DNA from: Chryseobacterium cucumeris
GTDB taxonomy: Bacteria; Bacteroidota; Bacteroidia; Flavobacteriales; Weeksellaceae
Length of the DNA: 64,000 nucleotides
Reading direction: 5' to 3'
NCBI RefSeq assembly: GCF_001593385.1
Contig: NZ_LUVZ01000043.1
Location: 363,330-427,329, forward strand
The notes beneath the pieces are model-generated. The model did no database searches and was not told where the DNA came from. It was given only the letters and a program-made list of their open reading frames with translations. Position numbers and translations under genes: made by a program. Position 1 is the stretch's first letter. The number at the start of each line of letters is the position of its first letter. Positions 40,941 through 50,644 of this stretch are shown here, piece after piece.

Positions 40941-43900
40941 ATGATCCCTGTTCAATTAACTATCGAAGGACTTTACTCGTATCAGGAACGCCAGACCATT
41001 GATTTCAGAAATCTTACTGAGGCGGGACTGTTTGGGATTTTCGGGGCTGTGGGTTCAGGAAAATCATCCGTTCTTGAGGCTATTTCGTTTGCTTTATACG
41101 GTGAAACGGAACGTCTGAATATGCGCGATAAAAGGGCTTATAATATGATGAATTTAAAATCAAACAGTTCTTATATAGAATTTGATTTTGTAAATTATGA
41201 GAATAAATTGTTCCGTGCCACCCGTGATTTTAAACGAAATTCCAAAAAATTTGAAGAAGTAAAACCTAATGCTGTTACTTTTTATGAGAACATCAATGGA
41301 AAATGGATTCCTTTAAATCATTCCAATGCGGAAGCTATTATCGGATTAAGCTATTCCAACTTCAAAAGGACCATCATTATTCCGCAGGGACAGTTCAAAG
41401 AATTCCTTGAATTAGGTGCTGCAGAGAGAACGAATATGATGAAGGAGATCTTTAATCTTCAAAAATTTGACCTTCAGAACAATGTTTCAGCACTTAATGT
41501 AAAAAACAGATCTGAACTGGATCAGCTGGAAGGGCAATTGAAAGGTTTTGAAGAAATCAACGAAGAGAAAATCAACATTCAGAAGGAGCAGCTGACAGAA
41601 CAACAGAAACTGCTTTCTGAATCCAATGAAAAACTGGAAAAAATTTCCCAGACTTATCAACAGCTGAAAAACTTAAAAAGTGACTTTGACAGTTTACAAC
41701 AGAATAAAGAAAAATTCAATAAACTCTCAGAAGAAAAACCCCAGATGGATGCTCTGGAAGCACAGGCAGAATTATACGACCGTATTTTCAGGCTTTTCAA
41801 TCCGTTGATTATTGAAAAAAATAAGCTTTCAAAAGAGATTTCGGACAAGCGAAATGAGAAAGAACAGCAGATCAAAAGCCAGCAGGAAACAGAAAAGGCT
41901 TTTATTATCATCAAAGAACAACTTTCTGCTCTTGAACCACAATTTAAAGCTTTGGAGCAATCCAGAATTCAGGAAAATGATTTGAATCTTATCATTCAGA
42001 TTCTTACGTTTTCTGAGGAAATCAAAGTTCTTAATGAAAGAACTCAAAAAGGCTCTGAAAAAGTAAAAGAAGTAGATCTTAATAAAGAGAAAATTCAAAA
42101 GACCATTGATGAGCTTTCCGCACAGATTAAAACTTTAAAAGAACAGAAACTGGATTCTTCCCTGCTTTCTGAAGTGGGCAGCTGGTTTATTCAGCAAAAG
42201 AATTTTAAAAAATCGCTTCAGGAACAAGCTGAAAAGATCGGGAAACATCAAAAGCAGATTGGAGAAATTACAGAAGAATTAAAGCCTTTTGCTTATACCG
42301 AAAATTATAAAGAAGATTTCACAATCAGAAAAGAAACTTTAGAGACTCAAAAAAAGGAACTTTCCCAGAAACTGGATCATCTCAAAATACAAAAAGAGCT
42401 TTCCCGTTTTGCCAGTGAGCTTCATGACGGAGAAAACTGCCCGCTCTGTGGTTCTAAAGAGCATCCGCATATTGTTGAATTTCATGATGTGAATGCCGAG
42501 TTGAAGGAAATTCAGGAGAAAATAACTTCCGTAGAACAGGAAACTATTGGTCTTCAAAAACAGGAATCAGAAATTGACAAAATTCTGGCCCGTAAAAAAA
42601 TCTTTGAGGAACAGCTTTTTTCAGAACAGAAAATTGTGATTCAGATTCAGAAAGATCTTGAAAATCATGTTCTGAATTTTATATGGAAAACATTCTCTCC
42701 TGATCAGGAGGAAGAATTTGAGAAAAAACGTTCAGATTCATTCACTTTAGAAAAAAAGATTGAGGAAACAGAACGGAATATTACTTTGGAGAGAGAAAAT
42801 CTTGACAGAGAAATCAAAACCCTGGAAAAGTATAAGACAGCTCTGGAATCTTTCCGTATGGAGGAAGTTTCGAAACAGGAACAGATCAATATCAGCCGTT
42901 CCAGTCTTAAAATCCTGGACTGGAATCTGTATGTCCAAAAGGAAAAATCTGAGATTGAAGAATCTTATCAAAAGCTGGTACAATCCAACAAGGAAACTGA
43001 AGAAAATTACCGGAAGGCATTAGAACAGGAAAAAATTCTTTCTCCAAAACTTGCAGAACAAAAAGCAATCGTCAGCCAATTCGAAAAACAAATTACAGAA
43101 CTTGAGAAGGAGATTTCCGGAAATGAGGAAGCAATTATCAAAGCGTTGGCAGAGCAGAATTTCACAGCATTCAAAGAAGTTGAGAATATTTTACTTCAGG
43201 AAATTGATGTTCAGCTGGTGAGGACTAAAGTTCAGCTTTTCAAAGTTGAATTTGAAGCTTTGAAGAAATTCATCGGAGAGCTTGAATTAAAGCTGAAGGG
43301 ACTTTCATTCGATAATGAACAGTTTTCTCTGACTGAAAAGCAATTTAATGAAGCGCAAACCGAACAAAAACAGATCAATGATTCTGTAGTTACAAAAACC
43401 GCTGAAATAGACCGTCTGGAAAAGGAATTTGTAAAAAAAGAGGAACTTCTGAAAGAACTGGCAAAGCTTCAGAAACGTTCGGAAAATCTGAAGATCATGA
43501 TGAATTTGTTTAAAGGAGCAGGCTTTGTACAATATGTTTCATCTATTTATCTGAGACAGCTTTGCGATCATGCCAATGTACGTTTTCACCGGATGACGAG
43601 AAACCAGCTGAGTCTTCAGCTGAATGAGAATAATGATTTCGAAATCATTGATTACCTCAACGAAGGAAAAAGCAGAAGTGTAAAAACACTTTCCGGAGGA
43701 CAGGCCTTTCAGGTATCGCTGAGTCTGGCTCTTGCACTGGCAGAAAGTGTTCAGGCCAATGCGCAGGCCGATAAAAACTTCTTCTTTATTGATGAAGGTT
43801 TCGGAACTCAGGATACGGAATCTGTGAATATCGTTTTTGAAACGCTCACCAACCTGATGAAAGAAAACAGGATTGTAGGAATTATTTCGCACGTTGAAGA

Positions 43901-43976
43901 GCTGAAAGAGAAAATCCCAACGGCGCTCAACATCATTAAAGATGAAGAAAGAGGAAGTATCATTGAAATTATTTAG
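40941..43976 (+). CDS. sbcC: exonuclease SbcCD subunit C (Rad50-like ATPase)
   Basis: 1011 aa. N-terminal ATPase lobe with Walker A FGAVGSGKSSVLEAI; about 300 residues of coiled coil on each side of the zinc hook C500-P-L-C503; C-terminal lobe with the signature KTLSGGQAFQVSLSLALAL and Walker B FFFIDEGFGTQD. Forms the ATP-driven clamp of the SbcCD nuclease. Confidence 0.97.
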   Translation: MIPVQLTIEGLYSYQERQTIDFRNLTEAGLFGIFGAVGSGKSSVLEAISFALYGETERLNMRDKRAYNMMNLKSNSSYIEFDFVNYENKLFRATRDFKRNSKKFEEVKPNAVTFYENINGKWIPLNHSNAEAIIGLSYSNFKRTIIIPQGQFKEFLELGAAERTNMMKEIFNLQKFDLQNNVSALNVKNRSELDQLEGQLKGFEEINEEKINIQKEQLTEQQKLLSESNEKLEKISQTYQQLKNLKSDFDSLQQNKEKFNKLSEEKPQMDALEAQAELYDRIFRLFNPLIIEKNKLSKEISDKRNEKEQQIKSQQETEKAFIIIKEQLSALEPQFKALEQSRIQENDLNLIIQILTFSEEIKVLNERTQKGSEKVKEVDLNKEKIQKTIDELSAQIKTLKEQKLDSSLLSEVGSWFIQQKNFKKSLQEQAEKIGKHQKQIGEITEELKPFAYTENYKEDFTIRKETLETQKKELSQKLDHLKIQKELSRFASELHDGENCPLCGSKEHPHIVEFHDVNAELKEIQEKITSVEQETIGLQKQESEIDKILARKKIFEEQLFSEQKIVIQIQKDLENHVLNFIWKTFSPDQEEEFEKKRSDSFTLEKKIEETERNITLERENLDREIKTLEKYKTALESFRMEEVSKQEQINISRSSLKILDWNLYVQKEKSEIEESYQKLVQSNKETEENYRKALEQEKILSPKLAEQKAIVSQFEKQITELEKEISGNEEAIIKALAEQNFTAFKEVENILLQEIDVQLVRTKVQLFKVEFEALKKFIGELELKLKGLSFDNEQFSLTEKQFNEAQTEQKQINDSVVTKTAEIDRLEKEFVKKEELLKELAKLQKRSENLKIMMNLFKGAGFVQYVSSIYLRQLCDHANVRFHRMTRNQLSLQLNENNDFEIIDYLNEGKSRSVKTLSGGQAFQVSLSLALALAESVQANAQADKNFFFIDEGFGTQDTESVNIVFETLTNLMKENRIVGIISHVEELKEKIPTALNIIKDEERGSIIEII

Positions 43977-43996
43977 TTCAATATATTGTAAATAAC

Positions 43997-44031
43997 AAAA
44001 GCCACAAAAGATTTGTTCTTTTGTGGCTTTT
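43997..44031. terminator. bidirectional terminator
   Basis: AAAAGCCACAAAAGA / TCTTTTGTGGCTTTT, a 15-bp stem with a 5-base loop between converging sbcC and the monooxygenase gene. Confidence 0.93.
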
Positions 44032-44051
44032 GCACCTCAAAAACTTCCCTG

Positions 44052-45077
44052 TTACAGTCCTTTTATAACAGGTTTCACTTCATTTCCAAACAATTCTATA
44101 GACTTCATCATCACATCATGAGCAGGATCTCCCACATCCATGTGCCCGATAAACCTTGTAATTCCGAAAATCTCTTTCATATAAGCAATCTTATCTGCTA
44201 CTTCTGCCGGACTGCCGATGAATAACGCACCGTCTTTGCTTCTTCCTCCATCATACTGTGCTTTTGTGTAAGGTGCCCATCCTCTGGAAGCTCCAATCCT
44301 ATCCATCTGAGATTTATAATTATGGAAATACCCATCCACCACTTTTTGGTCATCACTCACAAAAGTATGGGAGTGGATTGCGATCTGCATTTTCGAAACA
44401 TCATGTCCTGCTTTTTGGTACTCCTGTTTATAGAATTCGATCAGATTTCTAAACTGGATAGGCATACCTCCAATGATGGCTACCACTAAAGGCATTCCAA
44501 GCTGGGCTGCACTTAAAACAGACTGAGGAGTTCCACCAACAGCTCTCCAGATGGAAAGTTTTCCGTCATTTTTTGCTCTTGGATATACCGTCTGATTCTG
44601 CATCGGAGCACGAAGTTTTCCTGACCAGCTAACGTTTTCCTCAGAATTGATTTTTAATAATAATTCTAATTTTTCGTCAAATAACTGTTCATAATCATTC
44701 AGTGAATAGCCATACAAAGGAAATGACTCGATGAAACTTCCACGTCCGACAAAGATCTCTGCTCTTCCGTCTGAAATTAAATCCAGTGTTGAAAAATCTT
44801 CATATACTTTTACCGGCTCTGAAGAACTTAAAACAGTTACTCCACTCGCCAGTTTTATATTTTTTGTAATGCTTGCTGCTGCAGCCAAAACAATCTCCGG
44901 GGAGGAAACAGCATAATCCGGACGGTGATGTTCTCCCATAGCAAAAACATCAATTCCTACCTCATCCATCAATTTTACCTGATCCAGTATCTCACGGATC
45001 TTAATTCCTGCATCTCTATATTTCCCGGTTGACTGGTCAAAAGCCAGATCACCGAACATTCCTATTCCTAATTCCAT
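44052..45077 (-). CDS. LLM-class flavin-dependent monooxygenase
   Basis: 341 aa. Bacterial luciferase-like TIM-barrel: MFGDLAFDQSTGKYRDAG, VFAMGEHHRPDYAVSSPE (flavin/substrate region), IKLASGVTVLSSSEPVKVYEDFSTLDLIS, and AEIFVGRGSF. Uses reduced flavin and oxygen; the substrate is unknown. Single gene with promoter box TAACTTTG at 45097. Confidence 0.93.
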   Translation of the reverse strand: MELGIGMFGDLAFDQSTGKYRDAGIKIREILDQVKLMDEVGIDVFAMGEHHRPDYAVSSPEIVLAAAASITKNIKLASGVTVLSSSEPVKVYEDFSTLDLISDGRAEIFVGRGSFIESFPLYGYSLNDYEQLFDEKLELLLKINSEENVSWSGKLRAPMQNQTVYPRAKNDGKLSIWRAVGGTPQSVLSAAQLGMPLVVAIIGGMPIQFRNLIEFYKQEYQKAGHDVSKMQIAIHSHTFVSDDQKVVDGYFHNYKSQMDRIGASRGWAPYTKAQYDGGRSKDGALFIGSPAEVADKIAYMKEIFGITRFIGHMDVGDPAHDVMMKSIELFGNEVKPVIKGL

Positions 45078-45096
45078 ATTGTTGATTTTAGTGATA

Positions 45097-45104
45097 CAAA
45101 GTTA
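45097..45104 (-). promoter_or_regulatory. -7 promoter box TAACTTTG
   Basis: Minus-strand TAnnTTTG box 19 bases before the monooxygenase ATG. Confidence 0.55.
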
Positions 45105-45233
45105 CCACTATGGAAAATCAAAAACATTGATGTTTGTTAAGATCGAAAAGTTACTTTTTTAAAACACAAATAACACTAATGTATCACTAATAACACGAGA
45201 GTGTAATTGCGAACAAAGCAAATTGTGCTTTTG

Positions 45234-45412
45234 TTGGAAAACGCAAAGGCGCAAAAAGATCTTTATCTTTCTGTTTAAGGCGCAAGAAAATCGAAGATTT
45301 TCAACAAAGATTAGTTCTTATAGTATTAGGGATTATAAAATTTTATCGCAGATAAAATCTTTGCGCCTTACGACATAATCCATTAATAATCTTGTGCCTT
45401 TGCGTTTTCCAA
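45234..45412. repeat. 179-bp palindromic element with 21-bp inverted ends
   Basis: The left end TTGGAAAACGCAAAGGCGCAA and right end TTGTGCCTTTGCGTTTTCCAA are reverse complements with one mismatch. Inside are further inverted GGCGCAAG and CTTTGCGCC motifs. It has no coding capacity; MITE-like or a structured repeat. Confidence 0.75.
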
Positions 45413-45431
45413 AAGATTAGCAAAAACAAAA

Positions 45432-45454
45432 AATCCAGCCTTTCCGACTGGATT
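45432..45454 (-). terminator. terminator of the S9 peptidase gene
   Basis: AATCCAG / CTGGATT stem; the minus strand continues with a T-run. Confidence 0.8.
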
Positions 45455-45460
45455 GTATTA

Positions 45461-47599
45461 TTATTTCTTCAGATACAAATCAAAATAATCTGTAATTTTC
45501 TGCATCAGGTGAACTCTGTCTTTCCCGATCACATTATGCGGATGTCCCGGATAGGTAAAGTAATCCAGTTGAACTCCGTTATCAACAGCAGATTTGATGA
45601 ATTTAATAGAATGCTGCCATACGACTACATCATCCTGAGCGCCATGGATCATCAGTAATTTTCCTTTCAGGTTCTGCACTTTATCAAGAAGATTAGCAGT
45701 TGCATAACCTTGTGGATTTTCCTGCGGAGTATCCATATATCTTTCTCCGTACATGATCTCATACATACTCCAGTCGATTACAGGTCCTCCTGCTACACCC
45801 ACTTTGAATACATCCGGCTTACGAAGCATGAAACTTGTCGTCATAAATCCTCCGAAGCTCCATCCATGAATTCCCATTCTGTCTCCGTCTACGTAAGAAA
45901 GAGACTTTAAGTACTCTACACCTTTCATCTGGTCGTTCATTTCTGTAGTTCCCAGGTTTCTGAATACAGCCTGCTCAAACTTCATTCCACGGTTAGAAGA
46001 ACCTCTTCCGTCCATTGTAAAGATAATGTATCCGTTCTGAGCCATATATTCATACCAAAGATTTCCTGAAGCCGGGAAGCTGTTGGTGATCAGCTGTAAG
46101 TGTGGTCCGTTATACAGATAAACAATGGTTGGATATTTTTTGTTCGGATCAAAGTTGGTTGGAAGGATAATCTTTCCATACAAAGGAGTTCCGTCATCTG
46201 CTTTTAAAGTTACGTTTTTAATTTCCGGCCTCTGATAATTCTTTAATGGATTTTCAGAAGTAAGGATATTCGTAGTTTTTAAATTAGCTGTATTGATAAT
46301 GTTGGCAACTCTCGGTGAATTCGCATTGCTGTAAGCATCATACAGATAATTCCCATCGCCGCTCAAAGTTCCGATGTGCATTCCTTCTGCATTATCAAGC
46401 TTTTGCATTTTGAAGTTGGTCCAGTTGATTCTGTATAAATGTCTTTCCAAAGAAGTCTCTTTTGTTGATGTAAAGTAGATCTCCTTTTTCTTTTCATTGA
46501 ATCCTAAAATATCAGTTACCAGCCAATCTCCTTTTGTAATCTGAGCTACCAGTCCTTTTTCAAGACTATAATGGAACAAATGATTATATCCTGTTCTCTG
46601 GCTCTGCCAGATAAAGTCTGTATTAGAGTTCGGGAAGAAAGTAAGTGGATGCTGTGGCTCAACGTATTTACTATCTGTTTCTTCAAATAAAGTTTTCACC
46701 AATTCTCCTGTCGCAGCATCATATTGATTCATTTTCATATGATTCTGACCTCTGTTCAGAACCCCTACAAAGATGTATTTTGAATCAGGACTCCAGGTAA
46801 CAGCTGTCAGATATTGGTCTTTTTCACCCTCTACTTTTAAGAAAGTAGTAGATTGTGTTTTAATATTGAAAACACCTAATGTTACCTGATGAGAAGTCTG
46901 GCCAGCCATTGGGTATTTAATATTATGATTTACAGCCGGAGTTACAGACCAGTCAATGATCGGATAATCTGCTACCATGCTCTGATCCATCTTATAGAAT
47001 GCTACACTCTCGGAATTAGGCGCAGGGAAAATTCCTGTATCAATTCCAAATTCATTTCTGTGAACCGCCTGTCCGCTAATGATATTTTCATTCGTTTCAT
47101 TGGTTACAGCAATGGTTTTTCCGTTTCTGTTGACAAATAAATTATTCTTTGTTGTGAAGGCAAAAGTCTGGTTATCACCAAACATTTTTACGTTGGCGGC
47201 ATCCTGATCAATAGCAGCTGTGCTTTTTATTTTCCAATCGTTTCCGGATTTTTCAATCCAAGACATTTTGCCCTCTGTCGTAAAATATCCATTGGAATTC
47301 CCTGTAAATTTGATAGGGGGAACAGTTTTAAACCTATCATTGGAAAGATTTCTGTTCAATTGGCTCAATGAGATCAGAGTGTCCTGTTTGTTAGTCTTCA
47401 AATCTGTAATCAGATAGCCGCCTTTTACGGCCTGAATATAAGATTTTCCATCTGCAGCCCATGAAAACTGGGAGATATTTTTCACAGCAAGGTTGGTTCT
47501 CATTCCATTTACAGCCTCCGCCATGGTAAACTTCTGGGTCTGGGCAAATGCTGAACTGCCTAAAACCAGCATCAATAAAGAAAATTTATGTAATTTCAT
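45461..47599 (-). CDS. S9-family dipeptidyl peptidase (DPP-IV-like)
   Basis: 712 aa. The signal peptide ends AFAQ. An N-terminal beta-propeller (about 40-480, with WSPDSKYIFVGVLNRGQNHMKM) is followed by an alpha/beta-hydrolase domain with the nucleophile motif GWSFGG, the Asp in HGAQDDVV, and the His in YPGHPHNV. It probably removes dipeptides from secreted or imported peptides in the periplasm. The start is the ATG at 47599; a TATTTTTG box at 47619 lies inside the longer frame. Confidence 0.94.
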   Translation of the reverse strand: MKLHKFSLLMLVLGSSAFAQTQKFTMAEAVNGMRTNLAVKNISQFSWAADGKSYIQAVKGGYLITDLKTNKQDTLISLSQLNRNLSNDRFKTVPPIKFTGNSNGYFTTEGKMSWIEKSGNDWKIKSTAAIDQDAANVKMFGDNQTFAFTTKNNLFVNRNGKTIAVTNETNENIISGQAVHRNEFGIDTGIFPAPNSESVAFYKMDQSMVADYPIIDWSVTPAVNHNIKYPMAGQTSHQVTLGVFNIKTQSTTFLKVEGEKDQYLTAVTWSPDSKYIFVGVLNRGQNHMKMNQYDAATGELVKTLFEETDSKYVEPQHPLTFFPNSNTDFIWQSQRTGYNHLFHYSLEKGLVAQITKGDWLVTDILGFNEKKKEIYFTSTKETSLERHLYRINWTNFKMQKLDNAEGMHIGTLSGDGNYLYDAYSNANSPRVANIINTANLKTTNILTSENPLKNYQRPEIKNVTLKADDGTPLYGKIILPTNFDPNKKYPTIVYLYNGPHLQLITNSFPASGNLWYEYMAQNGYIIFTMDGRGSSNRGMKFEQAVFRNLGTTEMNDQMKGVEYLKSLSYVDGDRMGIHGWSFGGFMTTSFMLRKPDVFKVGVAGGPVIDWSMYEIMYGERYMDTPQENPQGYATANLLDKVQNLKGKLLMIHGAQDDVVVWQHSIKFIKSAVDNGVQLDYFTYPGHPHNVIGKDRVHLMQKITDYFDLYLKK

Positions 47600-47618
47600 T
47601 GTATAAAATTGAATCCTC

Positions 47619-47626
47619 CAAAAATA
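47619..47626 (-). promoter_or_regulatory. -7 promoter box TATTTTTG for the S9 peptidase
   Basis: Minus-strand TAnnTTTG box 20 bases before the ATG at 47599. Confidence 0.55.
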
Positions 47627-47743
47627 AGAAATAAAAACCATTCGTTAAGAAATGTTAAATTAAAACATTCATAAAATGGAACTCATGCATTCAAAGGAAT
47701 TATTTCTTAACTTAATAGTAGAATTTTTAAAAGGAACTTGGAT

Positions 47744-47835
47744 AATGAATTGTGAACTGTCAATCCGCTATGCTTGTCAATTGGATGTTGGAATACATTC
47801 ACCATTCACTTGCGGAGCAAAAATTGACGATTGAC
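47744..47835. repeat. 92-bp interspersed repeat with inverted ends (copy 2)
   Basis: Collinear with 29379-29470 and of the same length. It has TGTCAATCCGCTATGC near the left, CACTTGCGGAGCAAAAA near the right, and an ending of ATTGACGATTGAC. Confidence 0.7.
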
Positions 47836-47888
47836 AAAAAAATCTCATTTCTTATCCTATATCAATGACTTGTATAGGTACGCTGTCC

Positions 47889-47896
47889 TAAATTTG
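47889..47896 (+). promoter_or_regulatory. promoter: TTG (47870-47872) and TAAATTTG
   Basis: TAnnTTTG box with an upstream TTG 16 bases away, 35 bases before the yceI-like ATG. Confidence 0.65.
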
Positions 47897-47930
47897 CATC
47901 ATTAATAACAAACAAAAAATACAAAATACA

Positions 47931-48443
47931 ATGGCAACAAAATGGATTTTAGACCCTACGCATAGTGAAATTACTTTCAAAGTAAAACACATGATGATCT
48001 CTAACGTAAAAGGAAGCTTCAGAACTTTCACTGCTGAAATTGAATCTGAAGACGAATTCTTTGCAAATGCAAAAACTACTGCTACTATCCAGACAGATTC
48101 TGTATTCACTAACAATACAGACAGAGATAACCACTTAAAGTCTGCAGAGTTCTTCAATGCTGAAGTACACCCTACCATCACTTTTGAATCTCAGGCGTTA
48201 AATAACTCTATCGTTGGAAATCTTACCATCAATGGAATTACAAAACCTGTAAATCTTGATGTAGATTTTGGAGGAATCAATGTAGACCCATGGGGAAATA
48301 CAAAGGCAGGTTTCTCTTTTGAAGGAAAAATCAGTAGAAAAGACTTCGGTTTAAACTGGAACGCCGCTCTTGAAGCAGGAGGTGTAATGGTAAGTGATGA
48401 TGTAAAAGTAGCTGGTGAATTACAGTTTGTAAAACAGGCATAG
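47931..48443 (+). CDS. YceI-family lipocalin-like protein
   Basis: 170 aa. YceI fold: KWILDPTHSEITFKVKHMMISNVKGSF at the start, DRDNHLKSAEFFNAEVHPTITFES in the middle and KISRKDFGLNWNAALEAGG near the end. YceI proteins bind isoprenoid lipids. There is no signal peptide here, so it is likely cytoplasmic. Followed by a terminator. Confidence 0.95.
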   Translation: MATKWILDPTHSEITFKVKHMMISNVKGSFRTFTAEIESEDEFFANAKTTATIQTDSVFTNNTDRDNHLKSAEFFNAEVHPTITFESQALNNSIVGNLTINGITKPVNLDVDFGGINVDPWGNTKAGFSFEGKISRKDFGLNWNAALEAGGVMVSDDVKVAGELQFVKQA

Positions 48444-48459
48444 TAAATTAATATATAGC

Positions 48460-48509
48460 ATAAAAGGTTCGGGGATTTTTCTAAAAGCCTTGAGCCTTTT
48501 ATTTTTTTA
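48460..48509 (+). terminator. terminator of the yceI-like gene
   Basis: ATAAAAGGTTC / GAGCCTTTTAT stem (one G-T pair) with a 21-base loop, then a run of T. Confidence 0.75.
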
Positions 48510-48524
48510 TAATCTTCAATATTT

Positions 48525-49352
48525 ATGAACCTCAACGATCTCCAAAACATAAGCGACGGTTTTAAAAGTACACAAAGAATGCCTGTTTTATTTCTCGGAC
48601 ATGGTTCACCAATGAATGCCATTGAAGAGAATCAATTTGTACAGGGTTTCCGGAAAGCAGCCTCAGAAATTCCAAAACCTAATGCAATTCTTTGTATTTC
48701 TGCCCACTGGTATACAGACGGAACTTTTGTAACCGCAATGGATATGCCGAAAACCATTCATGATTTTTACGGTTTTCCCAAAGCCCTTTTTGATGTGCAG
48801 TATCCTGCTCCGGGAAATCCCGAACTGGCAAGAGAAACAGCAGAACTTCTTCTACCTGTAGATGTGGAAGAAGATCATAGCTGGGGACTAGATCATGGAG
48901 CATGGTCAGTTATCAAACATATGTATCCCGATGCTGATATTCCGGTGATACAGCTGAGTATTGATCATACAAAACCTCCGCAGTATCATTACGATCTTGC
49001 CAAAAGGCTGAACAAACTTCGTGAAAAAGGTATTCTTATTATCGGAAGTGGAAATATTGTTCATAACCTCCGCCTCATCGACTGGAAAAATATAAATACA
49101 GTGGGAGCCGGCTGGGACTGGGCAATAGAAGCCCGTGAAAAAACCAACAACTGGCTACTTGACGGTAACTTTCAGAATATTATTGATTATCAGAAACAAG
49201 GGACTTTCTTACAATACGCCGTTCCTACGCCTGATCATTATCTCCCTTTATTATATACTTTGGGTCTGAAAGATCAGTCTGAAGAGCTTAATTTATTCAA
49301 TGATGAACTTATTGGTGGGTCATTGAGTATGACAAGTGTAAGAATCGGGTAA
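48525..49352 (+). CDS. ygiD: YgiD-like extradiol dioxygenase
   Basis: 275 aa. Class III extradiol (LigB-like) enzyme with metal-ligand His motifs: LFLGHGSPMNA, ISAHWYTDG, TIHDFYGFP, LDHGAWSV. E. coli YgiD is a 4,5-DOPA extradiol dioxygenase. The full length (about 270 aa) is present. Confidence 0.94.
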   Translation: MNLNDLQNISDGFKSTQRMPVLFLGHGSPMNAIEENQFVQGFRKAASEIPKPNAILCISAHWYTDGTFVTAMDMPKTIHDFYGFPKALFDVQYPAPGNPELARETAELLLPVDVEEDHSWGLDHGAWSVIKHMYPDADIPVIQLSIDHTKPPQYHYDLAKRLNKLREKGILIIGSGNIVHNLRLIDWKNINTVGAGWDWAIEAREKTNNWLLDGNFQNIIDYQKQGTFLQYAVPTPDHYLPLLYTLGLKDQSEELNLFNDELIGGSLSMTSVRIG

Positions 49353-49397
49353 ATTCTTCTTTTGTTTATCACTAAAAGTTTAGTAATATTGTTTACC

Positions 49398-50561
49398 ATG
49401 AAAACAGTATTACTATTTTTTTTACTCACCACTTCCCTTTTTTCCGCACAAATGGTAAAAGGAACTGTGGTGGATGATACCGGCCACAGGATCTCTGGGG
49501 TTAACATTTATCTTGACGGGACGAAAACAGGAGTCGTTTCAGAAGAAGACGGAAGTTTCACATTACATGTTTCTGCTCAGAAATATGGAAATCTTGTTTT
49601 TCAAAAAGAAGATTATGAAACCTTTACCATCGGATTACCGGATATCATCAACAAGACTTTAAAAGTGGTATTGACCAAAACCAATGCAATTGAAGAAATA
49701 AGACTGGTTCCCTACACTTCCGAAGCTTATCAGAACTATATCAATTATTTTCTGGACACTTTTATAGGTAATAATCGTGATGATGTGAAAATCAAAAATC
49801 AAAGATCTTTAAAGTTCTCCTACGACAAAAAGAATAAGATTCTGAAAGTAAAAGCCCCCAATACACTCATTATTGAAAATAAAAATCTTGGCTATGAAAT
49901 TAATTATAATCTGATCGCCTTTTCTTCGGATTTCAATACTAAAATGATTAATTATTCCGGGACCAGTTTTTTTAAAGAGACAAAAAATACGGATAAGGTG
50001 AAATTAAACCGTATGAATGCTTACGAAGGCAGTCAGCTTCATTTTTTCAGAAGTATCTATGAGAATAAAATTACTGAGGCAGGTTTTACAGTGAATCAGG
50101 TGGTAAGAGTTCCTAATCCAAAGTATCCCTCAGAAGAAGAATTAAATATTTTAAAAAATTATCTGGACCTCGTAACCAAACCTGATTTACATACGATTCC
50201 TGAAAATATCAGAGAAATTGCCCGTAGAAAAAATACTCAGAGCCCGTACATGCTGGCTATTGTAAAAACTAAAATCCCTGATTCAGATTATGTTAAAAGA
50301 CAAGAAGGACATGTTTTTCTTGAATTTAAAGATATCCTGCAGGTCAACTATCCTAAGTTTTATTATGAACTTAAAGGAAAAGAATTTGTTAAAAGAACAG
50401 ACAAAAGTATATTATCATCATTTCTGCATTCTGATGGAGAATCATTCGAAGTTTCAAAGGAAGGTAATATTACAATGCCTGATCAACTTATTAATGAAGG
50501 TGATTTCTCAAAAAATAAAATTGAAAATATGCTTCCTCTTGATTATCAATTAGGAGATTAG
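49398..50561 (+). CDS. secreted protein with carboxypeptidase-regulatory-like domain
   Basis: 387 aa from the ATG at 49398, where a signal peptide begins (TVLLFFLLTTSLFSAQ). Residues 19-95 are a CarboxypepD_reg-like domain (VKGTVVDDTGHRISGVNIYLDGTKTG), common at the N-terminus of Bacteroidota surface proteins and TonB-dependent receptors. There is no barrel or plug domain after it; the rest is a mixed domain of unknown function. The 49362 TTG start would precede the signal peptide. Confidence 0.82.
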   Translation: MKTVLLFFLLTTSLFSAQMVKGTVVDDTGHRISGVNIYLDGTKTGVVSEEDGSFTLHVSAQKYGNLVFQKEDYETFTIGLPDIINKTLKVVLTKTNAIEEIRLVPYTSEAYQNYINYFLDTFIGNNRDDVKIKNQRSLKFSYDKKNKILKVKAPNTLIIENKNLGYEINYNLIAFSSDFNTKMINYSGTSFFKETKNTDKVKLNRMNAYEGSQLHFFRSIYENKITEAGFTVNQVVRVPNPKYPSEEELNILKNYLDLVTKPDLHTIPENIREIARRKNTQSPYMLAIVKTKIPDSDYVKRQEGHVFLEFKDILQVNYPKFYYELKGKEFVKRTDKSILSSFLHSDGESFEVSKEGNITMPDQLINEGDFSKNKIENMLPLDYQLGD

Positions 50562-50593
50562 CATCAGGAACCGATTATTATATTAAAAATATG

Positions 50594-50625
50594 AAGGAAA
50601 TACCTCAGGTGAGATATTTCCTTTT
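50594..50625. terminator. bidirectional terminator
   Basis: AAGGAAATA-CTC / GAG-TATTTCCTT stem, with T-runs, between converging genes. Confidence 0.8.
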
Positions 50626-50644
50626 CTTTTGATAAGGATATTAT

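Larger units (their letters stand above)
45078..45460. other. spacer holding a palindromic repeat element
   Basis: No gene. It has the monooxygenase promoter, ATTAGTGTTATTTGTG-like motifs (45163-45210, minus), a 179-bp element with inverted ends (45234-45412) and the S9 peptidase terminator. Confidence 0.65.
47600..47930. other. spacer with one 92-bp repeat and two promoters
   Basis: Holds the S9 promoter, repeat copy 2 (47744-47835) and the yceI-like promoter. No gene seen. Confidence 0.6.
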
